NCBI RefSeq assembly: GCF_051622035.1
Contig: NC_135367.1
Coordinates: 9,150,501-9,214,500 of the forward strand
Direction of reading: 5' to 3'
Source of the DNA: Arctopsyche grandis
Lineage: Eukaryota > Arthropoda > Insecta > Trichoptera > Hydropsychidae
Length of the DNA: 64,000 nt
Part shown: piece after piece, positions 23,171 to 34,726 of the stretch
Position numbering within the stretch: the first letter of the stretch is position 1
Layout of the letters: each line of letters begins with the position of its first letter
Notes under the pieces: generated by a model
Told to the model about the DNA's origin: nothing
The model's database searches: none
What the model saw: the letters and a program-made list of their open reading frames with translations, nothing else
Made by a program: the position numbers and the translations under genes

Positions 23171-26100
23171 TTAGCCAGATGTCGTCGAATTATCAAAGCA
23201 TGAAGCAAGTTCAGAGGCAATCACCCCAGCACTTTCAGCGGCTTTGGCCGTTGCGATAATTCCACAAGTTATCAAGTCTAGTTTCAAATTCTGCAAATAT
23301 ACTCTAGCATCGTTCATCTGAAATAAAAATCCAATTTATTATTTAAAACTGCTGACTTTTACACATGAGATTGGATTAGCATTGGACTACTTACACTACG
23401 TGCAATGTCGATACCTAAGGTAGTGAAATTTCTTCCGGCGTCTGCGGCCAATCTGAACTTGCAAGAGAGCACTGCCGGTGAAACAATGCCAAATATATTT
23501 CCACTGGCTAATCTCAAACAGTTTCCCAAACCTCGTATAGCATTTTGTGCTATGATTGTAGCATTTTCACAATTTGAGTGAAGTTCTTGCACAATCGCCA
23601 ATCCTTCCTCTATCTTTTCCAATTTACACTCAAGAAAGTCTGCAATGGTTGCGTTTATAACTGAAGCTATCTCGTCAGATTGTTCCTGTCGAATGAAATG
23701 TTACAAGTTTCGTTTTGTAAAGCAACAATGTATATTTGACATGACTAGGGTAATTGATCAGAGATTGATATGGCAAGTGGCTAGAAGATTTTAAGAAAAA
23801 TGGACAAGATATGAATAAGGCATTGACTAGTAATGAGCTACGTAAAGTAGAGTATTTATAATGGATGAAGTTTATGTAGTTGTTGTTTTTTTTGAGCCTG
23901 GTGATCAGTGGCGGCTGGTGAACAATTACATTGAGAGTTCCCAAGTTCCAAAAAATGAAGAAGAAAAAATAAACGATCCTATCCAGCCACACCGGGTGGC
24001 TTTATTGCGCGACCAGATCAAATGTATGCAATTGTATGGGGCATACCACACCAGGCAACTCACTGGTTTCCCAAGTCGTAGTCACCCCACCGGCGAGATC
24101 GGTTGACGTTGGTGGGTCTGATCACGGTGATTTTCTTTCATTGGTTTCTGTATGGGGAATTTATCAAAATGAGCGCAAAAAACGCACATTTGAAGTAAAT
24201 TGTTGACGCATCAGGCTTGGCATGAACAATTTTATGTCCTACCATATGTTTCATCAGTGTAAAATACACTCAACTTGAAAATACCCACTCTTTCTTGTTT
24301 ATTTTTCTATTACATATGGTACATATCGGTCTCCGTGACGAGACAGAATGTTAAATTACAGAAAACTTAAATATCGGAAGGCAAAGATCGAAAATCGAAA
24401 GATCAAAAAAAAAAATGGTGCATGGTAAACGGTACATACTCACTTAATTTGCGCGAGCAGGATAAGTGAGTATGTACCGTTTAATGTGCGCGCGCAGAAT
24501 ACGGGAGGAAAAGCATGTTCCTCTTGTTCCTGTTGTATCCTGCTCGCGCAAATTAATCGAGTATGTACCGTTTCGATATTTGTGTTTTCTGTAATTTAAC
24601 ATTCTGTCTCGTCACGTAGACCCGGTACATATGTATATTGATATAAATTTTGGGAGGTTCACCGCACCAGCTCTCCTTAGGACGAGCCACCCCTGAGACG
24701 TGCAAGCTATCTTCATTCAGGTCCTGTTCGTAGGGTTTTCGAATGAACATTTCCTTGTTAACTATTTTTGTGTAGTTACAAACGTGAGAACCTCACAGGG
24801 GTACTCATATGCTACCCAAGACTTTGCAAAATAAGACTAAGTGGATTAGGCATATAGAAACTTGCTTGGCAGTTTATCCAGTGATGATTATGATTACATT
24901 CTAAAGCTTGCATTTACCTGTGCACATTCTGCCACTGTTCCGCTTTGGTTGAGTGCCCTTTCTATCAATTCCAGACATGGTTTGTGAATGTTGATTATAG
25001 TGTTGGTGATATTGGTGCCGATGCTCAGGGAGAATCTGTTGGATACGTTTTCAATTTCTCGGGCTATATTAGTTGCTTGGTTTCGATAATTCGCCGACGT
25101 ACTTCTAGAACTCGCGATCAGTCTTGATATGCTTTGGCTAATCGACGTGTCTTGAGTGGTTAAGCTGCCACGTATTCCAAAAAACGGTATGCTCATGGAT
25201 GCGTAGAAGCAATGGACCCCACATTGCTGAAAAAATGTTTGATATACAAGTAAATGTTGTACAGTATCATGTTGATCTTTCTACATACACATATACATAC
25301 ATATGTACGTCTACTGCTGATGAATCATTCTTCCATCCATACTCATCTAAAGTAACTTTCACCCAGAGTATCCGCTTTATTGTTTCAAATACAGTTGATC
25401 TATGTACATACATATGTACATATATATATATATATATATATACCTTTCGTCATATCGATGTTACAGTGAAACTGTTATTTTCAGTGAAATTACAATTTCA
25501 CTTATGCAGTGAGTAAGGATATAACAATAGAATTACAAATTCACTTCTCAAAGTCAGTGAATTTGTAATTCGAATTACAACGTATTACCAACTCTAAAAA
25601 CCTAATCTTAAATAAATAAAACCAACCCTAACTTAACCTAACCTAACCTTAAATAAATAAGTGTTGGCTGCTTAGATATTTTTTTTTATTATATATGTAC
25701 ATACATATATACATACCAGGAAAGCCTAAAAGGTAAACCCCAATCCTGGTCAATTACAAACAATGCAACATTTTTTTTTATATAACATAAGTCACTGAAT
25801 TACGAGACACTGAACACTCGAAACTAACGACACATTTCTGAATTTTAAGTTGTACATAAAGCTTTTGCCTAACACCGAGAGGCGCCGGGTTCGATCCCAT
25901 GAGCTGACCTCGATTGAAAAGAATTTTTCTGAGTATATCTGTAGTGCTGCTGGTCAGACCTGAATATTTGTGACCCCAGGTCGATCGTTTTCTATCAGAG
26001 TTTGCCAATTTCTCTGATTTCATTGTTGAAACGGTTCCCGATTAAATTGGCTAAAAACCTTCCTACCTTCTATGTCACCACTATTTGACAATGATTAATG

Positions 26101-26446
26101 TACAATAAAATGTATGTACAATTCATAGATGTCTCGTTAATGTGCGAGTTTTCAGTGTCTCGTAATTCAGCAACTTGTGTAATAAAAGTGTTGCATTGTT
26201 TGTAATTGGCCAGGAAGGTGCATTGGGGTTTACCTGTAAGGCCTTCCTGGTATAAAACGTAATAAAATAAATAAATCATCTTCTTTACATTTAGTCATAC
26301 TCGCTAATAATCTAACCTAAATATGAAATCACCAAACACTTCCACAGTGCAATTATTTAAAATTAGCTGGCTTTAAAAATAATGTACGTATAATCAATTA
26401 CCAGAAAGAGAGCTCCGACGATGATGGGCAGAAATTTGTACTCCAT
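23171..26446 (-). CDS. Secreted cysteine-containing helical protein, paralog 2
   Basis: Minus-strand exons 26446-26402, 25226-24918, 23685-23395 and 23317-23171 join into 263 codons plus TAA, all GT-AG and phase 0. Exon 1 encodes a hydrophobic signal sequence (MEYKFLPIIVGALFL). The mature protein is helical, with ten cysteines and sequons such as NAT, NFT and NST. Shared with paralog 1: a cysteine two residues before the end of exon 2 (AECAQ), the NC-GNIF region in exon 3, and C-x21-C preceded by LQ-x8 in exon 4. Exon sizes are 45/309/291/147 here and 51/315/273/162 there. Intron 1 (1.2 kb) holds SINEs and an inverted repeat, and intron 2 (1.2 kb) a foldback MITE. Function is unknown; the protein is probably exported. 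Confidence 0.85.
23907..24120 (+). mobile_element. Possible hAT fragment in intron 2 of paralog 2
   Basis: Starts CAGTGGCGGCTGGTGAAC, a hAT-like terminus, and is richer in GC than the intron around it. A partly matching inverted end (CAGGGGTGGCTCGTCC read on the minus strand) lies at about 24677-24692, but no target duplication links the two. Confidence 0.35.
24327..24624. mobile_element. Long-arm foldback MITE, copy 1, in intron 2 of paralog 2
   Basis: The ends read CGGTCTCCGTGACGAGACAG and, inverted, CGGGTCTACGTGACGAGAC. The arms share ATGTTAAATTACAGAAAAC and GGTACATACTCACTTAATT. It is flanked by a perfect 8-base repeat, GTACATAT, at 24319-24326 and 24625-24632. Compared with copies 2 and 3 it has lost part of the right arm. 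Confidence 0.88.
25530..25571. repeat. 16-bp perfect palindrome
   Basis: GAATTACAAATTCACT (25530-25545) and its complement (25556-25571) around a 10-base spacer, within intron 1 of paralog 2. Confidence 0.85.
25711..26253. repeat. Inverted pair of a second short interspersed repeat around a SINE
   Basis: 25711-25840 and the reverse complement of 26121-26253 share ATACCAGGAA, GGTAAACCCCAAT, CAATTACAAACAATGCAAC and TGAATTACGAGACACTGAA. The SINE at 25872-26070 lies between. The arms lie in intron 1 of paralog 2 and could pair in its pre-mRNA. A further fragment of this repeat lies at 52352-52380. Confidence 0.8.
25872..26070 (+). mobile_element. tRNA-derived SINE, copy 6
   Basis: B box GGTTCGATCCC at 25889, then the core with GGTCAGACCTGAATA, GGTCGATCGTTTTCTATCAG and TTGAAACGGTTCCC. 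The A box is not clear. Confidence 0.75.
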
Positions 26447-26493
26447 TTTAGAAAATTTTCCGAAGAATTAAATTTTCTTGGAGCGAACGCTCC

Positions 26494-26499
26494 TATATA
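26494..26499 (-). promoter_or_regulatory. TATA-like box of paralog 2
   Basis: TATATA on the minus strand 48-53 bases upstream of the start codon at 26446. No clear initiator follows. Confidence 0.4.
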
Positions 26500-27735
26500 T
26501 CGAAGAAAATTGAAGAAAAACTTACCGTTGACAATACACGTGAAATTTGCATTAGAATTGCAATGTTGATGATATAAATGTAACATATCATCTGGATGAG
26601 AATCGATATGCAAATTCAGATGTCGCTCAGATGATGTATCACAAAACAACTTCATAAATATGCATCAGTGTCATCGCAATGCATATTATTTTATATGAAA
26701 AAAATCTAAACAATACTGAGAGGAGTGTGAAGGTAACGTTTGCGCATCTTTGAACTTCAAATAGATTGTATTAGCATAATTATATAATACAAAATAACAA
26801 ATTAGTATTAGTATCATATATTAGAACTAAACATTCTTTCGAGTGACAGCTTTTCGAAATATTCTATTGATGGTGCAAATCTTGGAATTAGAATTCGGTA
26901 AAAATTTCAGCCGATGCAATTTTCCGACTTGTTGCTTTTGAATAATTCATGCATACCGAGAAGAGTTATTTGCGACAAGTTGAGGATTTCCAAGTAAAAG
27001 CGAAATGTGTAATTCATAGTTGCCTTATGTGAAAAGAAGGTTGTTGACAATCCCAAGATTTGCCCATGTTGAGAAAACGATAACGACAACACACCACGCA
27101 ATTGCATCTCACCGAATGGAAAAAATAATGCAATACAAAATGCGTTTACATACATATAATATCGACAGGTATCTCTGCACACGCGTGACGTAACCCCTGG
27201 TAAGTAATCGATTTTATAAATATAACGTTGATAAAATAAAAAGTGGTTGACATCATTTTCGATCGCCATTCAAATATTGAACAATGAATTATTACACTTA
27301 GTGATTTTTTTGCGCGGTAGGTTTTGTGCGGTTAAAATTGACCCGGTCACGAATAGAACTGTGTTAAGGTTTTAGCAAGCAAATCCTGTTCGAGTTTTGA
27401 TAGTAATAAGTTGAGTTTTTTTTTCGTTGGGTGTAATTTCGATAAGCCTTTTCTTTTAGACGCCGTCTCGTTAACACGTTCTTGCCACATGCTTAAATTT
27501 GGTTCAAATGACTCGTAGATGGATGATAGCTCAACGATGATAGGAATTCAGGAAATACAACAAAAGGTACGGTATAACTCGTCTTCAAAAATAATTGAAC
27601 GCATTACAAAATATATATATACAATGTGTATATATCGATTGTCATAAGCATTCTAATAAATAGCTCAATAGCTAATTTACAACTACAAAAATATAATAAA
27701 AAAAGAAGTAAAAGAAACTAATACAACAATACTAA
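26500..27735. other. Upstream flank without a supported gene
   Basis: Contains a 120-codon minus-strand open frame (26907-27269) without splice context or motifs. Otherwise AT-rich unique sequence. Confidence 0.4.
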
Positions 27736-28128
27736 TCTAATATATAATTTCGAAAGAGACTTTGTATGTACATATGTATTCAACCTTCGTTCGTAAACGA
27801 CACATCCGATTTTTATTTTTTGATTCATAGGCGCTGATTCGATTTTTTTCGATTCAAAGGATTCGAAGTCCCCGGGGGCAAAGGCGCCGAGGGTGAAACT
27901 GCCTTTGCGCCGGGGGCGAAGCCCTAGGGGACGCAGCCACGGGGGGCGCAGGCGCTGGATTCTGGTATACATATAATTTCGTATACATATAATTTTTTAT
28001 AAGAGACTTACTAAGAGACAGTCAATTTAATAAAAAAATCAAATGAGTATTCAAATAAAACTATTAGATTAGTCATGTTTAAGCAGTTTATATTACAAAT
28101 ACCAAGAGAAGCCGGGTAAAACCACTAG
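27736..28128 (+). mobile_element. Non-autonomous Helitron
   Basis: Begins TCTAATATATAATTTCG directly after an A and ends GCCGGGTAAAACCACTAG directly before a T, which fits Helitron insertion between A and T with TC and CTAG ends. An internal GC-rich stretch at 27870-27960 repeats GGGCGAAGCCC-like hairpins. No Rep/helicase coding sequence is present. Confidence 0.7.
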
Positions 28129-29041
28129 TATACTAATATGTTATAGTCGAACATGAGACTTACATACATACGTAAAACGTACATGCTATCGCATTCACCC
28201 CCCACTCGACCCACGATGGCCAATTACATTTCGTTTCAGTTTCGCATTGTATTTTGGTCAAGAAATACAACATTGTTCGTGCGCATAGCGGTCGGTAGAA
28301 TTTGACTTTTATCTTTTGTTAGTTTTGAGTTCATGTTTCGTGTTTTGATAATTTTACATTAATGAAATTTTAGTACAAAATACCTCAGTTGTTGATATTA
28401 TTAATTTATTTATGGAATACGTATATATTTTATATTAATAGAAATTTATATTTTTTATACTAAAAAATTAATTGTCAACGTCATCTTATGGACAGAAAAA
28501 CTTACAGTAATATTATTACGGATCTTGCATTGAATTATATTGTAATAATATGATAATCTTAAATAAGAAATATTTAAAAAAAAATAAAGGAATTATTTTA
28601 CGTCCTTAAAATGTTACAACACATGCTCGGTTCTCGATCCATATACTGAACTATTTATTCATATGAAGGTATTGTTTTAGGGCTACCAGGAATCTGTCAA
28701 TATTATTTATTTTTCTTATTTCATCTGATTTACAATCATATATTCAAATATTTTCTTCATAGGTATATTTTCTTAGATTATTACATATTATAATGGAGAT
28801 TACATGTAAACTTTCATATACACATTGTTAATATTTAAATTATTAAAAGCTGCATATGTATGTATATGTATACTTAATTTATTTCACAATACAGTTTCGT
28901 TTATAAAATGGTACATAATAATTTTATAATCATACATGGACAAAATCTGGACTTCAACAGAGAGTAACAAATTCAGGATTTGAGCATCGAAAAAGAGACC
29001 TCAGGGCAGTGAGAGTTCCAGAGATCGATTCAATGACTACA
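28129..29041. other. Unannotated AT-rich spacer
   Basis: 28185-28320 is a little richer in CpG. No exon or repeat copy is recognised. Confidence 0.45.
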
Positions 29042-29480
29042 TAGCCACAGCGTAGTGCACTGGTAAAGCTATTGCATACCAGTAGATTTGCTGTGGATTC
29101 AAGTCCCAGCCAAATATGCTGCTAGCGAAGTCTGGTGGTTATTAAAACACGGATTGACCGTCTCCTGTTAGAATTTTTCGATTTTTAAAGCTTAATTGTT
29201 GTGACGGATCCAATAAATCGATATCCCCCCCTCCCAGTTTCTCGCAAATTCGATTTATTAGCATCTATAATTTGTTAAATCTTATATGTAAAATGCTACC
29301 TACATAAAGTATATCTCGCAAATGTGTCAATTATTTTTTGATTGTCCATAGATGTCTCTAATATTTGAAATTTGTTAGTACCTACTAATGTATAATATAA
29401 GTACCTACAATAAAAATAATCTAACCATATGTGTCGCCTTGGGATAATTCCTGTCATGACATACATACATACATATATGA
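29042..29480 (+). mobile_element. tRNA-derived SINE, copy 7, nearly full length
   Basis: The head has TAGTGCACTGGTA and GGATTCAAGTCC. The body runs to GTGTCGCCTTGGGATAATTC near 29450. The copy at 45005-45470 aligns over the whole length in inverted orientation (TTTCTCGCAAATTCGA, AAAATGCTACCTACATAA, CATATGTGTCGCCTTG). Confidence 0.8.
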
Positions 29481-29486
29481 TGTATG

Positions 29487-31268
29487 CAGTGGCGGACTGG
29501 CGATACAAGCGAACACGCCCGATGGCATGTGGGCCCCACTATCTGTTAGAAAATATGGGCCCTCAGTAAAATTAAATAACTTTTTAACTATTTCACGTGT
29601 GTAGAAATTTATAGGATATTGCACTTTGGGACCTTAAGTTTGGGTATTTTAACAAAACGAATTTCTTACGATATACACAAACAATTAATACCTGCTTTAA
29701 CAGCCCAAGGATCGGTTAACTTTTTTTTATTAGGCTCGAAATGTAAGTTTCAACATTTGCGTGGGCCCTTTTGCCGGGCCCATTCCAATACCTATGTAAC
29801 AACTACATACTGAAATAAAAATGGGAATAAACAAATTTCTGTGAATAATATAAACTGAATTGCTTAAAACAATTTTGATAGGACGATTCATCGTCAACCA
29901 GCGATTTAAATTTACTTCATAATAACATTTAATTATACTTCGACGATATAGTAAGATTTAAATACACAATTTTAAACAGTTTCGGAATATAAAATCTATT
30001 CCTAATCTAGACACAACCATGTATACAGAAATATAGGATAGGGGCCCCCTCCCCAAAATCCCAAAAACTGAAAATATTATGCATTTTTTTCAGGGACGTA
30101 ATATGGGGGCGCTCGCCTCCCTAAATTAAGGAATAGTGTGAATTTAGAAAATATTATGAATTTAACGATTAATGAGACACTATGGATCTACATATAAATG
30201 CTACTGTATGTTACTTTTGGGTATCTAATAAAATAATCGCTGCTATGTGCTTTGAAAAAAAAAGATTTTATTATTTCGAAACAAGTATATTTTGGTTTTT
30301 AAGTGGCATGCCTTGGGTAAAATTCTTAGAAATTGTTCATCCTATGGAGCGAATCGTTAGAAAGGTCCCCTTTACTTTATTTTGTCTCAAAAACAGATGT
30401 GTAACGTTTATTTTTCCGAAAGTTCGTATATTTTTTGTTTTCAAGAAAGGTTTTAAATTAATATTTTACTGAATCGGTTAAATCACAAATGTTTTTATCT
30501 CTCCTATTTTATTTTATTTGCAGACGTCCATTCTCTCACAAAACAACGAATGAGATGGATTTAAACTTCATGTGTAACGAATTCGGTCCAAAACAAGTTT
30601 TAGTTATTTAATATAAATAATAATAAGTCACACAGAGCCATACACATTTTTCTATATTATGTAAACGTGATCAGCGATCGATTATGAGTTTGAATTTTTG
30701 CATGATCTCAAAACTTTTTCTATTGTTATTACGTACATATGTATGTATGTACATAGAAAAAAAATTTCGCCTGTAGCGCTTTTTTCGCTTTTTAGATAAT
30801 ATTTTTTTATGATTATTTTTTCAAAAATAAGCTTATTTTTTTCATATTTTAAAACTCAATAAGGTGTATGCAAAGAATATTTTCCATTTTTATTCCGATA
30901 TAAACAAGATTTATTGAAAATTTTTCAATTTGACCAATCTTTGCCTGCCCCTCCCAAGAAAAAGCTGAAACGACGTCCCCGATTGTTTTCTACCGAAAGT
31001 AAAAGCCGCTTTTATGCCGCATTCTTTTATGATGCATTCTATTTACCTAGGACAAGGGTTAAAATGAAATATACAATGTAATTTATGGATCTATTTTGCT
31101 TTTGCTTAAATTTGTTTATTCCCATTTTTGAATTTTTTTTATCCTTGATTTTTAGCGTGATGGAAAGAAGAAAATTTTGTTATATGGGGGGGGGACAATT
31201 TTTTTTAACCGTGGGTGGGCCCCCTTTGACTCCTGGCATGTACTGATTTCAGTCCCAGTCCGCCACTG
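29487..31268. mobile_element. Non-autonomous hAT element with CAGTGGCGGACTGG ends
   Basis: The ends read CAGTGGCGGACTGGCG (29487) and, inverted, CAGTGGCGGACTGGGAC (31268). The flanking 8-mers GATGTATG (29479-29486) and GATATATG (31269-31276) differ at one position. GGGCCC occurs repeatedly near both ends. The interior encodes no transposase and contains a fragment of the ACTTCCGG element. Confidence 0.85.
30655..30745 (+). mobile_element. Terminal fragment of the ACTTCCGG element
   Basis: Matches 1720-1825 of the copy at 349-1833 (GTGATCAGCGATCGATTATG, TTTTTGCATGATC, CTATTGTTATTACGTACAT). It lies inside the hAT element at 29487-31268. Confidence 0.75.
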
Positions 31269-31301
31269 GATATATGTATGTAAAAAAATGTACATACGTA
31301 T

Positions 31302-32215
31302 TAAGGCTTCCAATCCCCGGATCCCGAGCACCGGGATCCCGGGATCCCGGTGTTTTCTGGCACCGTGAATCCCGGTGCTGAAACTAGTCTGAATACCGGG
31401 ATTACGGTGCTGGTAGAAATTTCATAAAGCAATATTATATAATGAACAATGGTGGGATGAGCAATGACAGTCATAGTCCATTTGTTTGCCACCCGTTTCG
31501 ACGCCGGCTTGCCGTTTCCACGAAATGGTATGAACGGCCTGTATTTTGTCGCAGATATTGTGCTCAACCGCAATGATATTTGAAGTATATTTTCACTGAT
31601 TCGAACTCAGAATCGACCACTGATCACGTTTTCGTGATTTCGTGAAAAAATGTGTGTGTGTGTGTGTCTGTGTTTCTGTGTGAGTGTCTGTATGTTTATT
31701 GTGTGTCAGTGTATTTTGGGGATTTTTTGAACACTGTTCGTCCTATCGAACTGAAACTTGGTATTGGTTACTGAAATTTTTATCGATACACCGTAATTTT
31801 TTTTTCAAATTGTTAAGTTGCCGGAAATGGTACCTCCCCTTATAGTTGTTCTCTTTATTTTTAAGTTTTTGATTTAAATTATCTCCCAAACCACTCATCA
31901 AATCGGACTGAAGTAGAACTTTAGTCTGTGCAAGTTTTCCTACATTTGTGTTTAATTTGTATTGAAAATGCTCATAGCCGGTATGTGTGAACGTGTATGT
32001 ACTCTCAAAATTAGTACGCCAATATGCGAGTATTTTTTGCGTGAAACATCGGGAGAGTTTGCAAAATGCAATTGAACGTTTTTGAAATATGAAAACATGC
32101 AATTGAACTTTTTTTTACATTTGAAATCCCGGTGCTAGCACCGGGATCCCGGGATCGAAAATTCCCAGCACCGCAATCCCGGTGCTGAAGTAACCTTCCG
32201 GGATTGGAAGCACTA
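31302..32215. mobile_element. Non-autonomous hAT element rich in ATCCCGGTGC repeats
   Basis: The ends read TAAGGCTTCCAATCCC and, inverted, TAGTGCTTCCAATCCC. The flanks ATACGTAT (31294-31301) and ATAAGTAT (32216-32223) match at seven of eight bases. Both subterminal regions are packed with GGGATC and CCCGGTGC units in both orientations, a pattern that could serve as transposase binding sites. A copy of the ACTTCCGG element is nested inside. Confidence 0.82.
31590..31920 (-). mobile_element. Nested copy of the ACTTCCGG element
   Basis: The reverse complement matches about 1440-1770 of the copy at 349-1833, including the microsatellite here present as (TG)n and the unit core at 31810 (GCCGGAAATGGTACCTCCCC). 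It splits the hAT element at 31302-32215. Confidence 0.8.
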
Positions 32216-32223
32216 ATAAGTAT

Positions 32224-34160
32224 ATTGAGAGATCTCAGTTAAACTAGCTCAATGACGAGTCGAAAAAGGAGGGGGGGGGGGAGAAAGATTGATATAGATA
32301 ATATTAATAATTAATAATAATTGGTTATTGTTAATAATTCATATACATAAGACATATGTAGATAATGGCAACAGGTTCTTATATATGTATTAAATCATTG
32401 AGCTACTGATTCAATACTAAATAGTAGATTTATTGAAGTAGAAGAATGTATTCGAATGTATTGAATCTAAAAGCTTTATATATTTGCAAATATATGAATG
32501 TAATTACAGTCAATAATACAGGTATGTGTCTGTTATAGAGAGGTCTTTTCTAGTATTAAATTTTACAAGGGAAACGTACGAGATGTTAATTAAAGCATTA
32601 CAATTAAATTTTCTAAGCCTACCTCTCAAACCGATAAAGTTGAGATATGATCAATGTTACGGTGTCGTAGATAATTAGTAATATAAAAATAAACCAACCT
32701 TGTAGTTAATTATAAAGGTCAAGTACGCCGTGAATTAAACAATGTACGCGAAACGTTCACAACTATTTTTTTTGTATTTTATTATTCATTTTTTTCAACG
32801 GTTGCAGTTGACTGGTCAAGAAATCGACATGGACATGCGATTAAATTGATAGTACGCACTGCTTGATTAACGCGACACTGATTAATAGAAATGATGTCAT
32901 CGCCGAAAGTGAAAGGCCGATTCATTCGATAGCTCGTATTAATTGTGTACAGGCAGGTATGTGTTTAACGAATTTATTATATAGTCGCTTTTTTTGTGAA
33001 TGAACTCCTTATGAAAAAAATTGAGAGGAGAAATTCGCATTGGATTTTCGTCGCCCACGTGCTATGACTTAACAGGCTGCCACCCACGAATGCGACATTG
33101 ACCCAGTTAGATTTGCATACTGTATATGTATAATCCCTTTTGTGTCGCTATTTTTCGCTGTTGTTGTTATTATTGTACATTTAGCGCTAGTGTAATGTCA
33201 ATTAAAGGTTACGTAACATATCGTGCTTCTTATCTCAATTCGTACTGCACATGTGTTTTATATTGCTTTTAATAACAATAATAATAAATAAATTTATACG
33301 ATGAAACGGTAATTTCTGGCATCCAAATATGTTGAGCCTTGTAACATATACGTACCTGAACCTTTTTGCAAATTTATTATCATTTTATACGCAGGGTTCA
33401 ACTGTAACATACGTTTATTGCACATAAAGGTATATGTACGTTGGCAAAGGTATAATTACGTAATTGGTGACCTTTTTATCACTATTACAAAATAATTAGT
33501 GAAATCGAATGCGTTTAAGCACAATTTTAACGATAAATGATGTTATTAGAATGTCGATTTTCATATTGTATCAATGCGGGTACAAATTGAACTTTTTAAA
33601 AATTTACTAGGTACCTAGTATTTAAGATGTGCGATTTTATAATTATAAATATTGATAATTTAAATATTCAGAAATTGATTTTTTATGTTAAAAAGTAAAT
33701 ATTTTTCATATTCGTCGTTGTAAAACCTGTTGAAAAGATTCGCGAATTTTATAATACAATTTCCAATTTTGGAGACACGAATGAGCGGATAAACGCGAAA
33801 CTCAATTATTTTTTGATATGGCTTTATACATCATATCAATAGTGCTATTTCGAAACAAATTGATAATATGAGTGAATCCTCTTTTTGATTTATGTGCACA
33901 CTTTCTCTTCTCTTGCAGTAAAAGAACGTCAAACGTATTCTGTAAATTCTTTTGAACATGCAAGTTTATTTGTATAATTGGGGCAATAAAAGCAGCAACA
34001 TATCATGTACTATCCTTTACTTTTTTTCGATATTATAAGTTTGATTTTAAATTGTACGGGGAAGATTCTTTAAGTTAGTGATGTCAAAAATTTACCCGTG
34101 AAGGTTAAGTGTCATATCCTTGGGTAGTAAGACTCGAGCCGCTTTCAAAAATTTTTGAGT
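32224..34160. other. Gene-poor stretch with one unique GC-richer block
   Basis: 33030-33240 (CGTCGCCCACGTGC to CAATTAAAGGTTACGTAAC) is unique in the window and less AT-rich, as conserved regulatory DNA often is. The remainder is AT-rich with microsatellites. No exon was recognised. Confidence 0.35.
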
Positions 34161-34164
34161 TATT

Positions 34165-34320
34165 TATCAATATTCGAGGTTGTGATCGAGAATTCTCGAG
34201 AAATTTTGATTCCCATTTCTCGAGAATATTTTATTATGAAAATTCGAGATTCTCGTTTCTCGAGATATCCTTTATTAGAATATCGAAAATATCGAGAATA
34301 TTTTAAATGTATCACTACAA
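34165..34320 (+). mobile_element. Short element made of TCTCGAGA repeats, copy 1
   Basis: Begins GAGGTTGTGATCGAGAATTC and ends near AATGTATCACTAC. It is built from TCTCGAGA and TCGAGAATC words. The reverse complement of 39650-39812 has the same start and end phrases. The two copies lie outside the Jockey element, one on each side and inverted to each other. Confidence 0.65.
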
Positions 34321-34726
34321 TTGTTTTATTCAATAAATTGATTGATTTACATACATATATACTTGTTAACTCATAAATATTTTTGTGTGAAATTTTGAGT
34401 ATGAATATAATATGTATATATGCATGAAGCATGAAGTTTACCCTAACAGGCAAAGATGTTTTTTTTTGATTTTTAAATGCTTTTTATTATTACGAAATTA
34501 TGTTCACAATACATCTTATATCTATTTTAATAGCTACTGATCTACTGATCATTTTCTATTTTACAATTTTAATTTAATTTGGTTAGTAATTACAGTATTA
34601 TATTATTCTAATGTTAATCTAAAGCATAATAGGAAAAAGAGCTCAAAAACCTATTTACAATCCTTATAAATGTTCATAATACATCTAATACATAATATTA
34701 ATTAAAGACTATCTAAAGTCGATGAC

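Noticed and set aside
25620-25650. CCTAA-like telomeric repeat
   Set aside because: Only two to three imperfect units; too short to be more than chance or a repeat tail.
26907-27269. 120-codon minus-strand frame
   Set aside because: No motif, no splice context and AT-driven composition; could be chance.
31743-32102. 119-codon minus-strand frame
   Set aside because: It lies across the nested ACTTCCGG-element copy and hAT interior and has no protein features.
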